Shown one piece after another: positions 34,348-42,730 of a stretch of 64,000 bases of DNA. Source of the stretch: Phycisphaerales bacterium (GTDB lineage: Bacteria > Planctomycetota > Phycisphaerae > UBA1845); contig JADZBE010000034.1 of NCBI GenBank assembly GCA_020852275.1, positions 1 through 64,000 of the forward strand. Reading direction: 5' to 3'. The position numbers and the translations under genes are program-made. How positions within the stretch are numbered: the first letter of the stretch is position 1; every line of letters starts with the position of its first letter. Under the pieces are notes generated by a model that had not been told where the DNA came from, did no database searches, and saw only the letters and a list, made by a program, of their open reading frames with translations.

Positions 34348-35190
34348 ATGAAACGATGCTTGATTTCAGGATGCGTGGCGGGCTTGCTGGCGACTGCGGC
34401 GCTGGCTCAGGATCCCCCGGCCAAACCCGCCCCCGCCGCGCCGCAGACCGAAAAGCCTGCCGCCTCGTCCGGCGAGGCGATGGACATCCTCAAGAAGGCC
34501 GACGAGGCCACCAAGAAACTCAAGAGCGTGCGATACGTGGCGGAGTGGACCGGCAGCGGATCGCAGGCGAAGGCGCCGCGCGTGTCCGGCACGGTCACCT
34601 TGGGCGGCGAGAAGGTTGAGGACGGGATTTCCAAGTTTCGCTTTGAGGTGAAAGTCGAAGACTCGACGACGAAGGAAGTGACGGAGTTCATCGCCGCATC
34701 CAACGGTGATAAATACTGGCTCGTCGATCACAAGAAGAAGACGGTCGCCGAGGACATCGATGACATCGCGCTGGGCGACTTCCGCCGCCTGATGCTCGGC
34801 ATCGGCATGCGCGAGTTCGTGCATCCGCAGCCGTTTGGCGACGAATTGAACGGCAAGAGCGAGCTGCAAGGCGCGGAAAAAATCGGCAACGAGGATTGCC
34901 ACAAGATTCACGTCGTGTATGCCAACAATCAGGGCGAGGCCACGTGGTGGTTCTCGAAGAAGGACTTTCTTCCGCGCGCCGTGGAGCGCATCCTCAAGCC
35001 CGTGCTCGGCTCGCCGGGCACGACGCTGACGAAGCTTACCGAGCTGACCGCCGATCCCGCGTTCACGACCGACCCGTTCGTGGTGATCGTGCCCGAAGGC
35101 TACAAGAAGGAAGGCGGACCGGAGCCGGTCAAGCCCGCCGCCGAAGCGCCCAAGAAGCCGGAAACCACGCCGGAACCGAAAAAGCCGTAA
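34348..35190 (+). CDS. Secreted DUF2092/LolA-like protein
   Basis: The 280-residue precursor has a signal peptide (MKRCLISGCVAGLLATAALA), a Pro/Ala linker, and a beta-rich domain with LKKADEATKKLKSVRYVAEW, ASNGDKYWLVDHKKKTVAED, CHKIHVVYANNQGEATWWFS and KKDFLPRAVERI. This fits DUF2092 / outer-membrane lipoprotein-sorting-like folds that hold hydrophobic ligands in the periplasm. The C-terminus is a PEPVKPAAEAPKKPETTPEP tail. GGGAGG precedes the start by 8 nt. Function is otherwise unknown. Confidence 0.8.
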   Translation: MKRCLISGCVAGLLATAALAQDPPAKPAPAAPQTEKPAASSGEAMDILKKADEATKKLKSVRYVAEWTGSGSQAKAPRVSGTVTLGGEKVEDGISKFRFEVKVEDSTTKEVTEFIAASNGDKYWLVDHKKKTVAEDIDDIALGDFRRLMLGIGMREFVHPQPFGDELNGKSELQGAEKIGNEDCHKIHVVYANNQGEATWWFSKKDFLPRAVERILKPVLGSPGTTLTKLTELTADPAFTTDPFVVIVPEGYKKEGGPEPVKPAAEAPKKPETTPEPKKP

Positions 35191-35204
35191 CGACGCGATC
35201 GCCA

Positions 35205-35275
35205 ACAGAGCCGCGCCAGCCAGAGCCGCGCCAGTCAGAGCCGCGCCCCTCAGAGCCGCGCCCGTAAGGAAGCGC
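35205..35275. repeat. Four tandem GCCGCGCC units
   Basis: The 15-bp unit CAGAGCCGCGCCAGC is repeated four times, the last continuing into CCGTAAGGAAGCG, which matches the dispersed family at 395-612. The region 35191-35552 between two genes contains this and the next element. Confidence 0.85.
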
Positions 35276-35326
35276 GCTGTCCGCTTGAGTGTGCGGTATC
35301 CGCTTCGGGGCATTCCAGGAGGAGAA

Positions 35327-35514
35327 TCCGCAGAGGACGCAGATGGACGCAGTGAAGAAGCCGCGGGGGCAATAAAATCAGGTTTCCCATTGCTGCCTTC
35401 TGCCGGGACGACTCTCTTGTGGTTCAGGCGACCGCCGGTGGGCCGAAATCATTCTGACCTTGCTTTCGCCCACCGCTTCTCTGCGCTCCTTTGCGTCATC
35501 TGCGGATGAATCCT
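35327..35514. repeat. Inverted 'CCGCAGATGACGCAG' element
   Basis: AATCCGCAGAGGACGCAGAT with GGACGCAGTGAAG at the left is mirrored by CTTCTCTGCGCTCC and TTTGCGTCATCTGCGGATGA at the right, about 185 bp apart end to end. The inverted ends suggest a small non-autonomous element or the stem of a large hairpin. The middle shows no open reading frame. Confidence 0.75.
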
Positions 35515-35552
35515 GGCGGCTCGGCAGGTGTGAACGCCACCGGCGCCGTGAT

Positions 35553-37352
35553 TCATCCCCACTGAAGTCCGCTGAGCATTCGCCACTCGGCCTCGCGAGC
35601 ATCCATCATGGACCAGTGCAGGGTCGTGCAAACCAGTTGAAGGGTGAGTAACAGGATCGCCAGTCCAACGGGGCTGTGGGCGCCGGCCGGAACGCTGTCT
35701 TGGCTGCCCTGCTGCTTTGGCGAGCCGCGCCTGGATGGGGACGCCGCTGCGTTCCCGCTCATGCGGACATTCCCGCGCGTGCAGGCGATCTCGCTCGCGC
35801 AGGCGCCCAGCGCCGCGCGCCGCCGCATGGACATCGCGGCCGTCAGCACCGCGATGAACGGCATCCACAGCCGCGCAATCTCGTTGTTGTTGGCGAAGAA
35901 GTAGCAGTAGATCATGCACGCTGCAGCGACCCGCGCAAGGCACGCGCCGAGCCGCTCCAACTCGTCCCCCGCGTCGCGCTTCGGACGAATGCACGTCGCC
36001 AAGGCCCAAAACGTCGGTCCCGCGAACAACAGGAACACCGGGAAGCCGACGAACGTGTACGCCCCGTGGATCAGGTATTTCTGAAGGTGCGGATAACGCT
36101 GCGCCACCCGCCAGGCCGTGTACAGCACGTCGTGGTTCCACGCCGCGCGGATGGTCAACCAGCTTGCGACAACTCCCAGCGCCGCGGGGACCACGATCCG
36201 CGCCAGCCACGCGCGAGCGTTGCCGCGAACCGCGACTGCGTGCCAGCCCGTTCCCGCCAGCAGGATCAGGGCGATCCACACGTGAATCAGCCCGACCATC
36301 AGCGAAAGCGTGAACAGCGCCCCGCAGAGAATAGCCCATCCGGATCGCTGCCGCAGGTAAGCGCGAAGCCCCGTCCACATGAGCAGCATAGCGAACAGCA
36401 TCTGCGCGGGATCCTTGCCCGGCGTGAAGTTCAGCGTCGAGGGGTTCCACACGCACGCCGCGGCGATCGCCAGCGCTGGCGCGACCGGCAGCCACAGGCG
36501 CGCCATCGCGTAGGCCGGCATCACGGCCAAAGCCCACAGCGCCGTCAGCCAGGCGCCAAAGACGAGCGAGACGCGGAAGTCCTCCGGCCAGTCCGCGTGC
36601 ACCGACTCGAACCAGTCCATCACCGCGCCCACCTCGGCGTCGAGCGCGGGAAAGGCGCGCAGGAGCCGCCGCGCGCCCACGGCCAGCAGCGTCATCCCCG
36701 GAGGATTGCTCAGCACGCGCGTGCCCCGCATCTGCCCGGGTTCAAGTTCGAGCCGCTCCAGGAATCCCGTAGCCAGGTAGTCCCGAGCGGAATGGACCTG
36801 CATCGCCTCCCAGACGAATGCTCCGTCCTGAGCCGGCGACTGCAGATTGAAAATGTGCTGGGAGACGAACCGCGGCGGCGCGACAAATGTCCACGCGGCC
36901 AGCAGCAGCCCGCAACCTCCCAGCATCCAGCGGTACCCACCGGCGCGGGGGCAGGCTGCACCGCCGGCGTCCACTTCGAGCGGACCGCCCGGCTTGTGAC
37001 GGGGGGCTTTCACGGCGCCACCCTTGCCATCCGACGAACGGCGTATCGCAACCCGCCACGTCCCCCACACGACCGCCGCCGTCAGCCCCCACGCCGGCAG
37101 GCAACAAAGCAGCCTCCACAACGCCAGCGGCGAGTAGCGGTAAATAAGGTAATCAGGCTGCCCCAGGGGAATGCCCAGCAGGAACAGCCCGACGAGCGCG
37201 CCCAGCGGAACTGTGGCCGCCGCCAGAACGCCGGCGCTTCCCGGGGGCAGGAGACACGGCAAGAAACGCGGATTCGATCCGGGTGAGCACGACATGATGC
37301 CCGAGCATTCTGCAAGGACCACAGGCAATCGGCAACGCAGGCCACATGCCAT
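35553..37352 (-). CDS. Polytopic membrane protein, GT-C-like
   Basis: The 599-residue protein has about 11-12 membrane segments separated by short loops, with a periplasmic loop holding PAQDGAFVWEAMQVHSARDY, and later NFTPGKDPAQMLFAMLLMWT and LWMPFIAVLTAAM. The topology resembles GT-C glycosyltransferases/mannosyltransferases, but the diagnostic acidic pair in the first loop is not obvious. I do not assign a function. ATG 37295 is an alternative start. It is divergent from the RidA gene with 53 bp between starts. Confidence 0.65.
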   Translation of the reverse strand: MACGLRCRLPVVLAECSGIMSCSPGSNPRFLPCLLPPGSAGVLAAATVPLGALVGLFLLGIPLGQPDYLIYRYSPLALWRLLCCLPAWGLTAAVVWGTWRVAIRRSSDGKGGAVKAPRHKPGGPLEVDAGGAACPRAGGYRWMLGGCGLLLAAWTFVAPPRFVSQHIFNLQSPAQDGAFVWEAMQVHSARDYLATGFLERLELEPGQMRGTRVLSNPPGMTLLAVGARRLLRAFPALDAEVGAVMDWFESVHADWPEDFRVSLVFGAWLTALWALAVMPAYAMARLWLPVAPALAIAAACVWNPSTLNFTPGKDPAQMLFAMLLMWTGLRAYLRQRSGWAILCGALFTLSLMVGLIHVWIALILLAGTGWHAVAVRGNARAWLARIVVPAALGVVASWLTIRAAWNHDVLYTAWRVAQRYPHLQKYLIHGAYTFVGFPVFLLFAGPTFWALATCIRPKRDAGDELERLGACLARVAAACMIYCYFFANNNEIARLWMPFIAVLTAAMSMRRRAALGACASEIACTRGNVRMSGNAAASPSRRGSPKQQGSQDSVPAGAHSPVGLAILLLTLQLVCTTLHWSMMDAREAEWRMLSGLQWG

Positions 37353-37369
37353 CCCGCTCTCTCGCGCGC

Positions 37370-37398
37370 GTGACCCATTCCTCGTCGCCGACTACACT
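37370..37398 (+). promoter_or_regulatory. Promoter of the ridA-like gene
   Basis: GTGACC (37370-37375), 17-bp spacer, TACACT (37393-37398), then 7 nt to the ATG at 37406. The spacing again points to a very short or absent leader. Confidence 0.5.
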
Positions 37399-37405
37399 GT
37401 GGAAC

Positions 37406-38005
37406 ATGGAAACCACACATCGACCTGAGCCGAATCGTCGTGCATTCATGTCCACGGTTGCCGCGGCCGCGCCGGTCGCCATGGCCGTGCCTGCCGTCCT
37501 GGCCGCGCCGGGCTTCGGGGGCGCGCCTGGCTTGGTGGCCTCGCCGGGCGCCGTGGCCGCGCCGGTCTCCCGCGCCGTCCCCTCCCTTGCGGCGGCGCAG
37601 GACAAGCCGCCCGCCGGGAAGCCGCACCTCGAGGCGCCGCGAATCGTCGAGGGCAGCCCGTATCCGACCTTTTCGCGCGCCGTCGTGTTTGGGGGCGTGG
37701 CGTACGTGGCGGGCGTGGTCGGCCAGAAGCCCGGAACTCGGGACATGGTCTCCGCCGACTTCGAGCCTCAGGCGCGGCAAACGCTCGACAATCTCAAGGC
37801 TTCCATTGAAGCCGGCGGATCGACCCTGGACCGCGTGCTGAAGTGCACGGTTTTCCTCACGGACGCCGCCGACTTCCCGGCCTTCAACCGCGTGTACGTA
37901 GAGTATTTCCCGAAGAACCCGCCGGCACGGTCCACCGTGGTGGTGAAGGAACTGGTCGTGCCCGGAGCGAAGCTGGAGCTCGATTGCTTCGCTGCGACGG
38001 CGTGA
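37406..38005 (+). CDS. RidA/YjgF family protein with a Tat-like leader
   Basis: The 199-residue protein has a C-terminal RidA domain (about residues 75-199): FSRAVVFGGVAYVAGVVGQK, DFEPQARQTLDNLKASIEAG and PARSTVVVKELVVPGAKLEL, with the anion-binding Arg in PARST. RidA normally deaminates reactive enamines in the cytosol. This one carries a leader METTHRPEPNRRAFMSTVAA followed by a long Ala/Pro/Val-rich stretch; NRRAFM followed by a hydrophobic segment resembles a twin-arginine signal. It may be an exported RidA. The stop lies 1 bp from the tRNA-Gly on the other strand. Confidence 0.85.
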   Translation: METTHRPEPNRRAFMSTVAAAAPVAMAVPAVLAAPGFGGAPGLVASPGAVAAPVSRAVPSLAAAQDKPPAGKPHLEAPRIVEGSPYPTFSRAVVFGGVAYVAGVVGQKPGTRDMVSADFEPQARQTLDNLKASIEAGGSTLDRVLKCTVFLTDAADFPAFNRVYVEYFPKNPPARSTVVVKELVVPGAKLELDCFAATA

Positions 38006-38006
38006 A

Positions 38007-38077
38007 GCGGGTGACGCGATTCGAACGCGCAACAACCAGCTTGGAAGGCTGGTACTCTACCATTGAGCTACACCCGC
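38007..38077 (-). tRNA. tRNA-Gly (anticodon TCC)
   Basis: Read on the minus strand, GCGGGTG and CACCCGC form a 7-bp acceptor stem. TAGCTCAATGGTAGAGTA is the D arm, CCAGC-CTTCCAA-GCTGG the anticodon arm with TCC, and GCGCGTTCGAATCGCGT the T arm. CCA is not encoded. Length 71 nt. It is convergent with the ridA-like gene. Confidence 0.95.
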
Positions 38078-38279
38078 CTCGGCGCAACGGCGGCATCGGC
38101 GTGGTGCTCGCATCGATGCTCCCCTGCGTCCGCGCTCCTTCGCGCTGGACGCGACGGAGCCGTGCGTTGCCCACATCCTACGAAGGCGATGCGGGGCTGG
38201 CAAGGCTCGGAGCGAAGTCGTGGAAGCCGTCGGCCCTGGCCACGATTTTTTGGCATCAGGCTGATCTTCGAGTTTCCCA

Positions 38280-38579
38280 CTACGTCGACCCCGTTCGACT
38301 TTCTCTGAGGGCGATGAGGTTCATCAGGCCTGCGGCGTGGTCGGCGTCCCCCTTCATGCCCGGGCGCTTGAGTCGCAGCGTCAGGTCATTGCACATGGCC
38401 TCGGTCGGTCCCGAGCCGAGGTCCCAGCCCCGCGCCCGCGCCGCCGGGTAGGCCACCATGTCCCAGCGCTCGACGATGAACGTCCGCAGGCGCTCCAAAG
38501 ACTTCCGCTTCGCGCTGCATCGGCCCCGGCGCTTCACCGTTTGGATTGCCGCCGGCACCGGCCGCGTGCCCGCCGTCTT
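38280..38579 (-). pseudogene. Transposase C-terminal remnant (ISKra4-like)
   Basis: The minus frame ends RARGWDLGSGPTEAMCNDLT then LRLKRPGMKGDADHAAGLMN, which follows the C-terminal pattern 'RG.PIGSG..E..C..L...RLK..GMRW' of ISKra4-type/UPF0236-like transposases. Upstream of about 38579 the frame enters a minisatellite and REP DNA, so only the last ~90 residues remain. The acidic catalytic residues of the core are lost apart from the Glu after GSG (Thr-Glu-Ala-Met-Cys). The region 38078-38279 between the tRNA and this remnant shows nothing else. Confidence 0.6.
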
Positions 38580-38590
38580 CAGCATCTCCC

Positions 38591-38685
38591 CCTGCTGCCG
38601 GGCCCAAGTCTTGCTGCTGCCGGGCCCGGGTCTTGCTTGCTGCCGGGCCCGGGTCTTGCTTGCTGCCGGGCCCGGGTCTTGCCCG
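38591..38685. repeat. 22-26 bp minisatellite, four copies
   Basis: Unit CTGCTGCCGGGCCCGGGTCT followed by TGCTTG, four copies with small length changes. It borders the truncated transposase remnant. Confidence 0.85.
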
Positions 38686-38703
38686 TCTCGCCTTCCCCCA
38701 GGC

Positions 38704-38840
38704 CCGTCATTCCCGCGCAGGCGGGAATCCAGCGTCTTCCCGTGCGCCTTGGACCCCCGCCTGCGCGGGGGTGACGCCACTGCTGGCACAGCAGTGGCAC
38801 ACGATCCCTTGCACCCTCGACTGCGCGGGGGTGACGATGC
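38704..38840. repeat. REP cluster (family A copy 7)
   Basis: CGTCATTCCCGCGCAGGCGG is opposed by CCCCCGCCTGCGCGGGGGTG, then a third unit CGACTGCGCGGGGGTGACG. No TIR ends are visible. The following 38841-38937 shows no gene. Confidence 0.85.
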
Positions 38841-38937
38841 CCATGCTGGTTTTTAGCTCGGGGGTGATGGTGCCCATGCTGGCATCCAGTTCCACCGCGA
38901 ACGGTCATGCCGCCGCCACCCTCTGGCTTCAGCCCAC

Positions 38938-39711
38938 TCACGACGCCCTCATTCTGGCGCGGTGCATCCACTCGTACAGATCTTGCGCTTGCTCCAGGAC
39001 ATGACCATATTCGGGCGGAACCGCCTCCTGCTTGGCGCGATACGGCTCAAAACCCGTGGACTTCTCCACCGACGCGTACCAGTGTTTCGCCCAGACTCCG
39101 TCCGTGGCGCGGGGTCCGGCCGGCCAGGAGAGCATTGCCTCCGAATACTCAATGCCAATGCGTTGGCACAGCGCGGTCAACATCCCGCGCGGATCTTCCA
39201 GCACGTCGCGCGCGTCGAGGATCGGCGGCGTCCTGCCCTCGCGGTCTTCGACGAAGCGGATCAGCTCGACCTGCTGCGGCAATCCCGTGTCGGAAAGCGT
39301 GATGCTCGGCGTCACCTTGATCAGCGAGGTCAGCATCTCGCGCGGGTCGCGGATGAGGAACGCGTGCGTCAGCCGCACGAGCCAGCCGCGGTCGATCCCC
39401 GGCAGCAGGTGATGCGACATGTGCTTCTGAAAGAACACGCGCCGTCCATCGGGGACCGGCCCGGTCAGCCATTCCGCGACCTTGCGCCAGTCCGTTTCGT
39501 GACAGGCGATGACCTCCTCGCGTCCCGGGTGCGGCAGGCCCGTGGCCTGAAGGTAATGCGCGTACAGCGGCTCGTCGCACACGAAGGTGTCCGCGCGGTT
39601 GCCCCACGCGCGCATCATGGCCGTGGAGATGTTGCGCGGTCCGGACCACATCGCCAGTCGCAGCGGCTGCTCAGCGCTCATGCCGGGCATGGTATCGCCG
39701 CCACGCCGCAT
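38938..39711 (-). CDS. Sulfotransferase-family protein
   Basis: The 257-residue protein begins with a P-loop-like 5'-phosphosulfate motif (RLAMWSGPRNISTAMMRAWG), followed by VCDEPLYAHYLQ, FFQKHMSHHLLPGI and FLIRDPREMLTSLIKV, the last resembling the 3'-phosphate-binding block of PAPS-dependent sulfotransferases. Bacterial members of this group are often called branched-chain aminotransferase-like or 'sulfotransferase family'; the acceptor is unknown. ATG 39711 is chosen because GGGGAGGGA lies about 9 nt upstream; ATG 39681 is an alternative. Confidence 0.82.
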   Translation of the reverse strand: MRRGGDTMPGMSAEQPLRLAMWSGPRNISTAMMRAWGNRADTFVCDEPLYAHYLQATGLPHPGREEVIACHETDWRKVAEWLTGPVPDGRRVFFQKHMSHHLLPGIDRGWLVRLTHAFLIRDPREMLTSLIKVTPSITLSDTGLPQQVELIRFVEDREGRTPPILDARDVLEDPRGMLTALCQRIGIEYSEAMLSWPAGPRATDGVWAKHWYASVEKSTGFEPYRAKQEAVPPEYGHVLEQAQDLYEWMHRARMRAS

Positions 39712-39924
39712 CGGTCACGTCCCTCCCCTCGTGCGGCAAGACCATTCGATTCCCGGCAGGGTGGCATGCACTCGCTGTACTCAGCGTGAGCATGCGTTGA
39801 TGTAGCGTCCTTACCGGTCGAAAGATGAAGGGACGAAACGCCCGCCGCAGCCGGGTAATGGGATCATAGAAAGGCCCTGCAACGGACCGGCTGCTCTCTG
39901 ACGGCTGCGAGGCTGCGCGAGTGC

Positions 39925-40365
39925 TTACGGCTCGGTGACGCCCATCCCCGCGGAATGGGCATCCAGGTAGGATTGGAGCATGATCGCCGCGGCCACCCGG
40001 TCCACGCGGCCCTTCATCTGTCCGCGCGTCAGGTCCGCCTCGCCCATCGCCTCCACCGCGGAATGCGACGTGAGCCGCTCATCCCAGAATTGCACGGGCC
40101 TCCCCGCGACACGTTCCAACAAGCGCCCGAACTCGCGCGCGGCCTTCGCCTGGGGTCCTTCGGATCCGTCCATGTTCAACGGCAAGCCGACTACAAATTC
40201 CGCCGCGCCCCACTCGACGGCGAGCTCGGCGATCTGCCGCAGAACGCGCTGCTCGTCCTTCGACACATCCAACGTGGCCAGCGGCGAAGCGATGCGCCGC
40301 TCCGCATCGCTCAGCGCCACGCCGACGCGTTTGGTTCCGTGGTCAATTCCGAGAAGACGCGACAT
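39925..40365 (-). CDS. ruvX: Holliday-junction resolvase-like RuvX (YqgF)
   Basis: The 146-residue RNase H-fold protein starts MSRLLGIDHGTKRVGVALSD with the first catalytic Asp (GIDHG), then EFVVGLPLNMDGSEGPQA, FWDERLTSHSAVEAM and VDRVAAAIMLQSYLD with the last Asp. YqgF/RuvX takes part in 16S rRNA 5'-end maturation and is a predicted junction resolvase. Length and residues are standard. The gap 39712-39924 on its 3' side shows no gene. Confidence 0.95.
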   Translation of the reverse strand: MSRLLGIDHGTKRVGVALSDAERRIASPLATLDVSKDEQRVLRQIAELAVEWGAAEFVVGLPLNMDGSEGPQAKAAREFGRLLERVAGRPVQFWDERLTSHSAVEAMGEADLTRGQMKGRVDRVAAAIMLQSYLDAHSAGMGVTEP

Positions 40366-40547
40366 GAGCCATGCGCCGTGTGAGACGTGAATCTTCCGCC
40401 TCGTGAGAGATGAAACGTCTGTCGGTCGCCGCGCATTTCTCCCCGTCCTCCGAGAGGGGGCAGGGGGAGGGGGATCGCGCGATGCGGCGCATGACGCGAG
40501 CGGTCACAGGTCAAGAGAAGATCACCACCCGAATTCCGCGCCGTTGC

Positions 40548-41609
40548 TCACGGCTTCGGCTGCGCAGCTCCACCTTCCGGCTTCGCCTCGCCGGCTTTGG
40601 GCTCCACTGCGCCGGGCGCCCCGGGTTGCGGTGCGGCCTGTCCGCCGCCCATCTTCGCCATCCACTGCATCATCTTCTGCTGCGCCGTCGGCAGATCCAT
40701 CGTTCCCTTGTTCAGTCCCTCGATCACCTCGTCCAGACCGCCCAGCGTCTTCTCGGCCCGCTGCGCTTCCGCGAGGATCTTCGCCGCGTTCGGATCGATC
40801 TGCCACGCCTCGTCCATCTTGCGGAAGCGAATCTCCTCGCCGCCGTACATTGCCCCGAGCTTCCCGACGGCCTGCGTCTCGCTCTTCGGCGTCAGCGTTG
40901 CCACGTGCATCATGAACATCTGGTCCCGGCGGCCCTGACCGGGAAGCATCGCCTTGATCGCCGCCGACGCGCCGGGCTTCGCCTTCTCCAGCCCTGCGAT
41001 CAAACTCTCGACGCGATCCACCGCCTTCAACGACAGCTTCAGCGCCGCTGCCATGTCCGGCCGCTGGTCTTCCACATAGAAGGCAACCAGCTCGTCAATG
41101 TCGCCGCCCGCCGCGGCCGCGTTGTACGCCGTGATCAGCTCGCCCACCGCCTGGGTTGTTTCAGGAAATTCCGCGGTCGTCGGTGTCGGCAGCGGCGGAA
41201 ACTCCGCCGGTCCCGACGCTGCGCCGCCGGCATCCGCCGTCGTGCCGCCTTCCTCGCTACCCGCAGCCCCGCCATCGCCACCCGCCGTCGGCGCACCTCC
41301 GCCATCCTTGGCCGCAGCGCCGCCATCCTTGGCCGCCGCATCGTCGCCCTTGACTCCGCCTCCTGCGGCATCAGGATCCGCAGCGCCCGACGTCCGGTCG
41401 AAGTCGAGCGGCTTAAGCTCCGCCCGCCCCGTGGCCAGTTTCTCGGGCAGGGCGTAGGACGCCGTGGGAAGCGGACCGAGCAGCCGCCCCTCATCCCCCA
41501 GATTCTCAGGAAACGTCATCGGCGGCGCTTCATCGCGACAGGAAATGCCGCCAATCGCCCCGCCCCAGACGGCCAATACCACGCTGCACGCACGACAGTG
41601 GTTTCGCAT
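40548..41609 (-). CDS. Low-complexity lipoprotein of unknown function
   Basis: The 353-residue precursor has a lipoprotein signal (MRNHCRACSVVLAVWGGAIG then GISC lipobox; Cys24). Residues about 60-125 are Gly/Ala/Asp-rich with repeated AAKDGGA. A helical domain follows (VGELITAYNAAAAGGDIDEL, FYVEDQRPDMAAAL, KMDEAWQIDPNAAKILAEAQ), and the tail is Pro/Ala/Lys-rich. The middle resembles NTF2-like/DUF4878 ligand-free folds only weakly. ATG 41609 is preceded by GAGGGA. No function can be assigned. Confidence 0.7.
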   Translation of the reverse strand: MRNHCRACSVVLAVWGGAIGGISCRDEAPPMTFPENLGDEGRLLGPLPTASYALPEKLATGRAELKPLDFDRTSGAADPDAAGGGVKGDDAAAKDGGAAAKDGGGAPTAGGDGGAAGSEEGGTTADAGGAASGPAEFPPLPTPTTAEFPETTQAVGELITAYNAAAAGGDIDELVAFYVEDQRPDMAAALKLSLKAVDRVESLIAGLEKAKPGASAAIKAMLPGQGRRDQMFMMHVATLTPKSETQAVGKLGAMYGGEEIRFRKMDEAWQIDPNAAKILAEAQRAEKTLGGLDEVIEGLNKGTMDLPTAQQKMMQWMAKMGGGQAAPQPGAPGAVEPKAGEAKPEGGAAQPKP

Positions 41610-41632
41610 GTGTCGTCCCTCGCTCAACAATC

Positions 41633-41748
41633 GCCTCCGGACCGCGACCTCCCCCTCCGGACCGCGGCCGCCCCCTCCGGACCGCGACCTGTCCCGCCGG
41701 ACCGCGACCGCTCCCTGCGGACCGCGACCTCTCCCTGCGGACCGCGAA
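41633..41748. repeat. 20-bp minisatellite, six copies
   Basis: Unit ACCGCGACCTCCCCCTCCGG repeated with exact 20-bp spacing from 41641, six copies. It lies upstream of the lipoprotein gene. The rest of 41749-41941 holds no gene. Confidence 0.9.
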
Positions 41749-41941
41749 GTTCGCCGCCCAAGGCAGACCCCCGCAGCGCCGCCCGCCCCGATCCCGAAAG
41801 CCGGCGTCCCGGCCCCAATCCCGGAGAAATCCGCATATTACGATCGAATCCGCAGCACCAAAAAGTAGTCGCTCGCGGGGCCAAGGTCAAACCGGCAGGG
41901 CGAATCAAGGCGTGCAGCACCGGCCTCCATCCCCATCGCAA

Positions 41942-41969
41942 TTGACATGCCGTGTGCGGTTGGTACAAG
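41942..41969 (+). promoter_or_regulatory. Promoter of tRNA-Val
   Basis: TTGACA (41942-41947), 16-bp spacer, TACAAG (41964-41969), placing the start of transcription about 6 nt before the tRNA. Confidence 0.6.
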
Positions 41970-41982
41970 AACATCCTGTTCC

Positions 41983-42056
41983 GGGCGATTAGCTCAGTTG
42001 GCTAGAGCGCCTGCTCGACACGCAGGAGGTCACAGGTTCAAGTCCTGTATCGCCCA
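41983..42056 (+). tRNA. tRNA-Val (anticodon GAC)
   Basis: GGGCGAT pairs with ATCGCCC as the acceptor stem, with A as discriminator. TAGCTCAGTTGGCTAGAGCG forms the D arm, CCTGC-TCGACAC-GCAGG the anticodon arm with GAC, and CACAGGTTCAAGTCCTGT the T arm. CCA is not encoded. Confidence 0.95.
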
Positions 42057-42067
42057 TCGCGGGAAGG

Positions 42068-42110
42068 CGCGAAAGCTTGCTGGATTCCCGCCTGCGCTGG
42101 AATGACAAGT
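42068..42110. repeat. Single REP unit (family A copy 8)
   Basis: GCTGGATTCCCGCCTGCGCT followed by GGAATGACAAG, 12 bp after the tRNA-Val. The 356-bp gap to the next gene (42057-42412) contains nothing else I can support. Confidence 0.75.
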
Positions 42111-42412
42111 CTCGCCTTGCGCAACAAACTGACAGCCACCCTTCCTTCCATTCCGTGCGCCGAACCACGATATGAATGTCGTCCGCATCGAATTCCGGTC
42201 CGCCATCCGCCCCCCAGCGTCGGCGAAGAGAATCCCCGCCCGCTCAGATCGCCCGGCGTCCCCTTCCGCGCGCCGACCGCCCGCCGCTGCTGCCGGCCGC
42301 CTTTCAAGCTCCGAGGAACCGGCGCGGATTGGAACACGTGCGCCGCCGGCCCGGTGAACGCGGAACAAACGCCCGCGTGGCGGAGGCCGGGGCAAGCGGG
42401 TATGATTCAAGC

Positions 42413-42658
42413 ATGATCGCCAACGAGATTCGAGAATGGCTCAACCGCGAGCCTTTCGAGCCCTTCCGGTTCCACCTGACCCGCGGATCCACGTTCGATA
42501 TCCGTGACCCCAACAGCGTCGCGCTGGGACAGAAGCGCGTCTTCGTTTTCTTTTCCAAGGAAGACCGGCAGGCCATCTTCCCGTACATTCACATCGCCGC
42601 CGTCGAGACCCTGGGCAACGGTCACGGCCCGCGGTCTGGCAAGCGCCGCAGTAGTTAA
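42413..42658 (+). CDS. Small protein, tandem paralogue 1
   Basis: This 81-residue protein starts MIANEIREWLNREPFEPFRF and continues HLTRGSTFDIRDPNSVALGQ, with ending FPYIHIAAVETLG. It belongs to a short uncharacterised family with 'EPF.PFR..L..G....I.DP' seen in planctomycetes and proteobacteria (pattern memory). TATGAT ends 6 nt before the ATG and no ribosome-binding site is visible. Its neighbour at 42731 is clearly related along the whole length. Confidence 0.72.
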   Translation: MIANEIREWLNREPFEPFRFHLTRGSTFDIRDPNSVALGQKRVFVFFSKEDRQAIFPYIHIAAVETLGNGHGPRSGKRRSS

Positions 42659-42694
42659 CGCTGCTTGATTTAGGCCCCGGGTGACGGCGTCAGC

Positions 42695-42723
42695 TTGGTG
42701 CGCCGACCGCCCGCGCCTACAAT
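42695..42723 (+). promoter_or_regulatory. Promoter of the second small paralogue
   Basis: TTGGTG (42695-42700), 17-bp spacer, TACAAT (42718-42723), 7 nt to the ATG at 42731. Confidence 0.5.
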
Positions 42724-42730
42724 CGGGAGC

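Noticed and set aside
38280..38789. Open frame of 169 codons as an intact gene
   Set aside because: Only the last ~90 codons resemble a protein (transposase end); the first part translates a minisatellite and a REP element.
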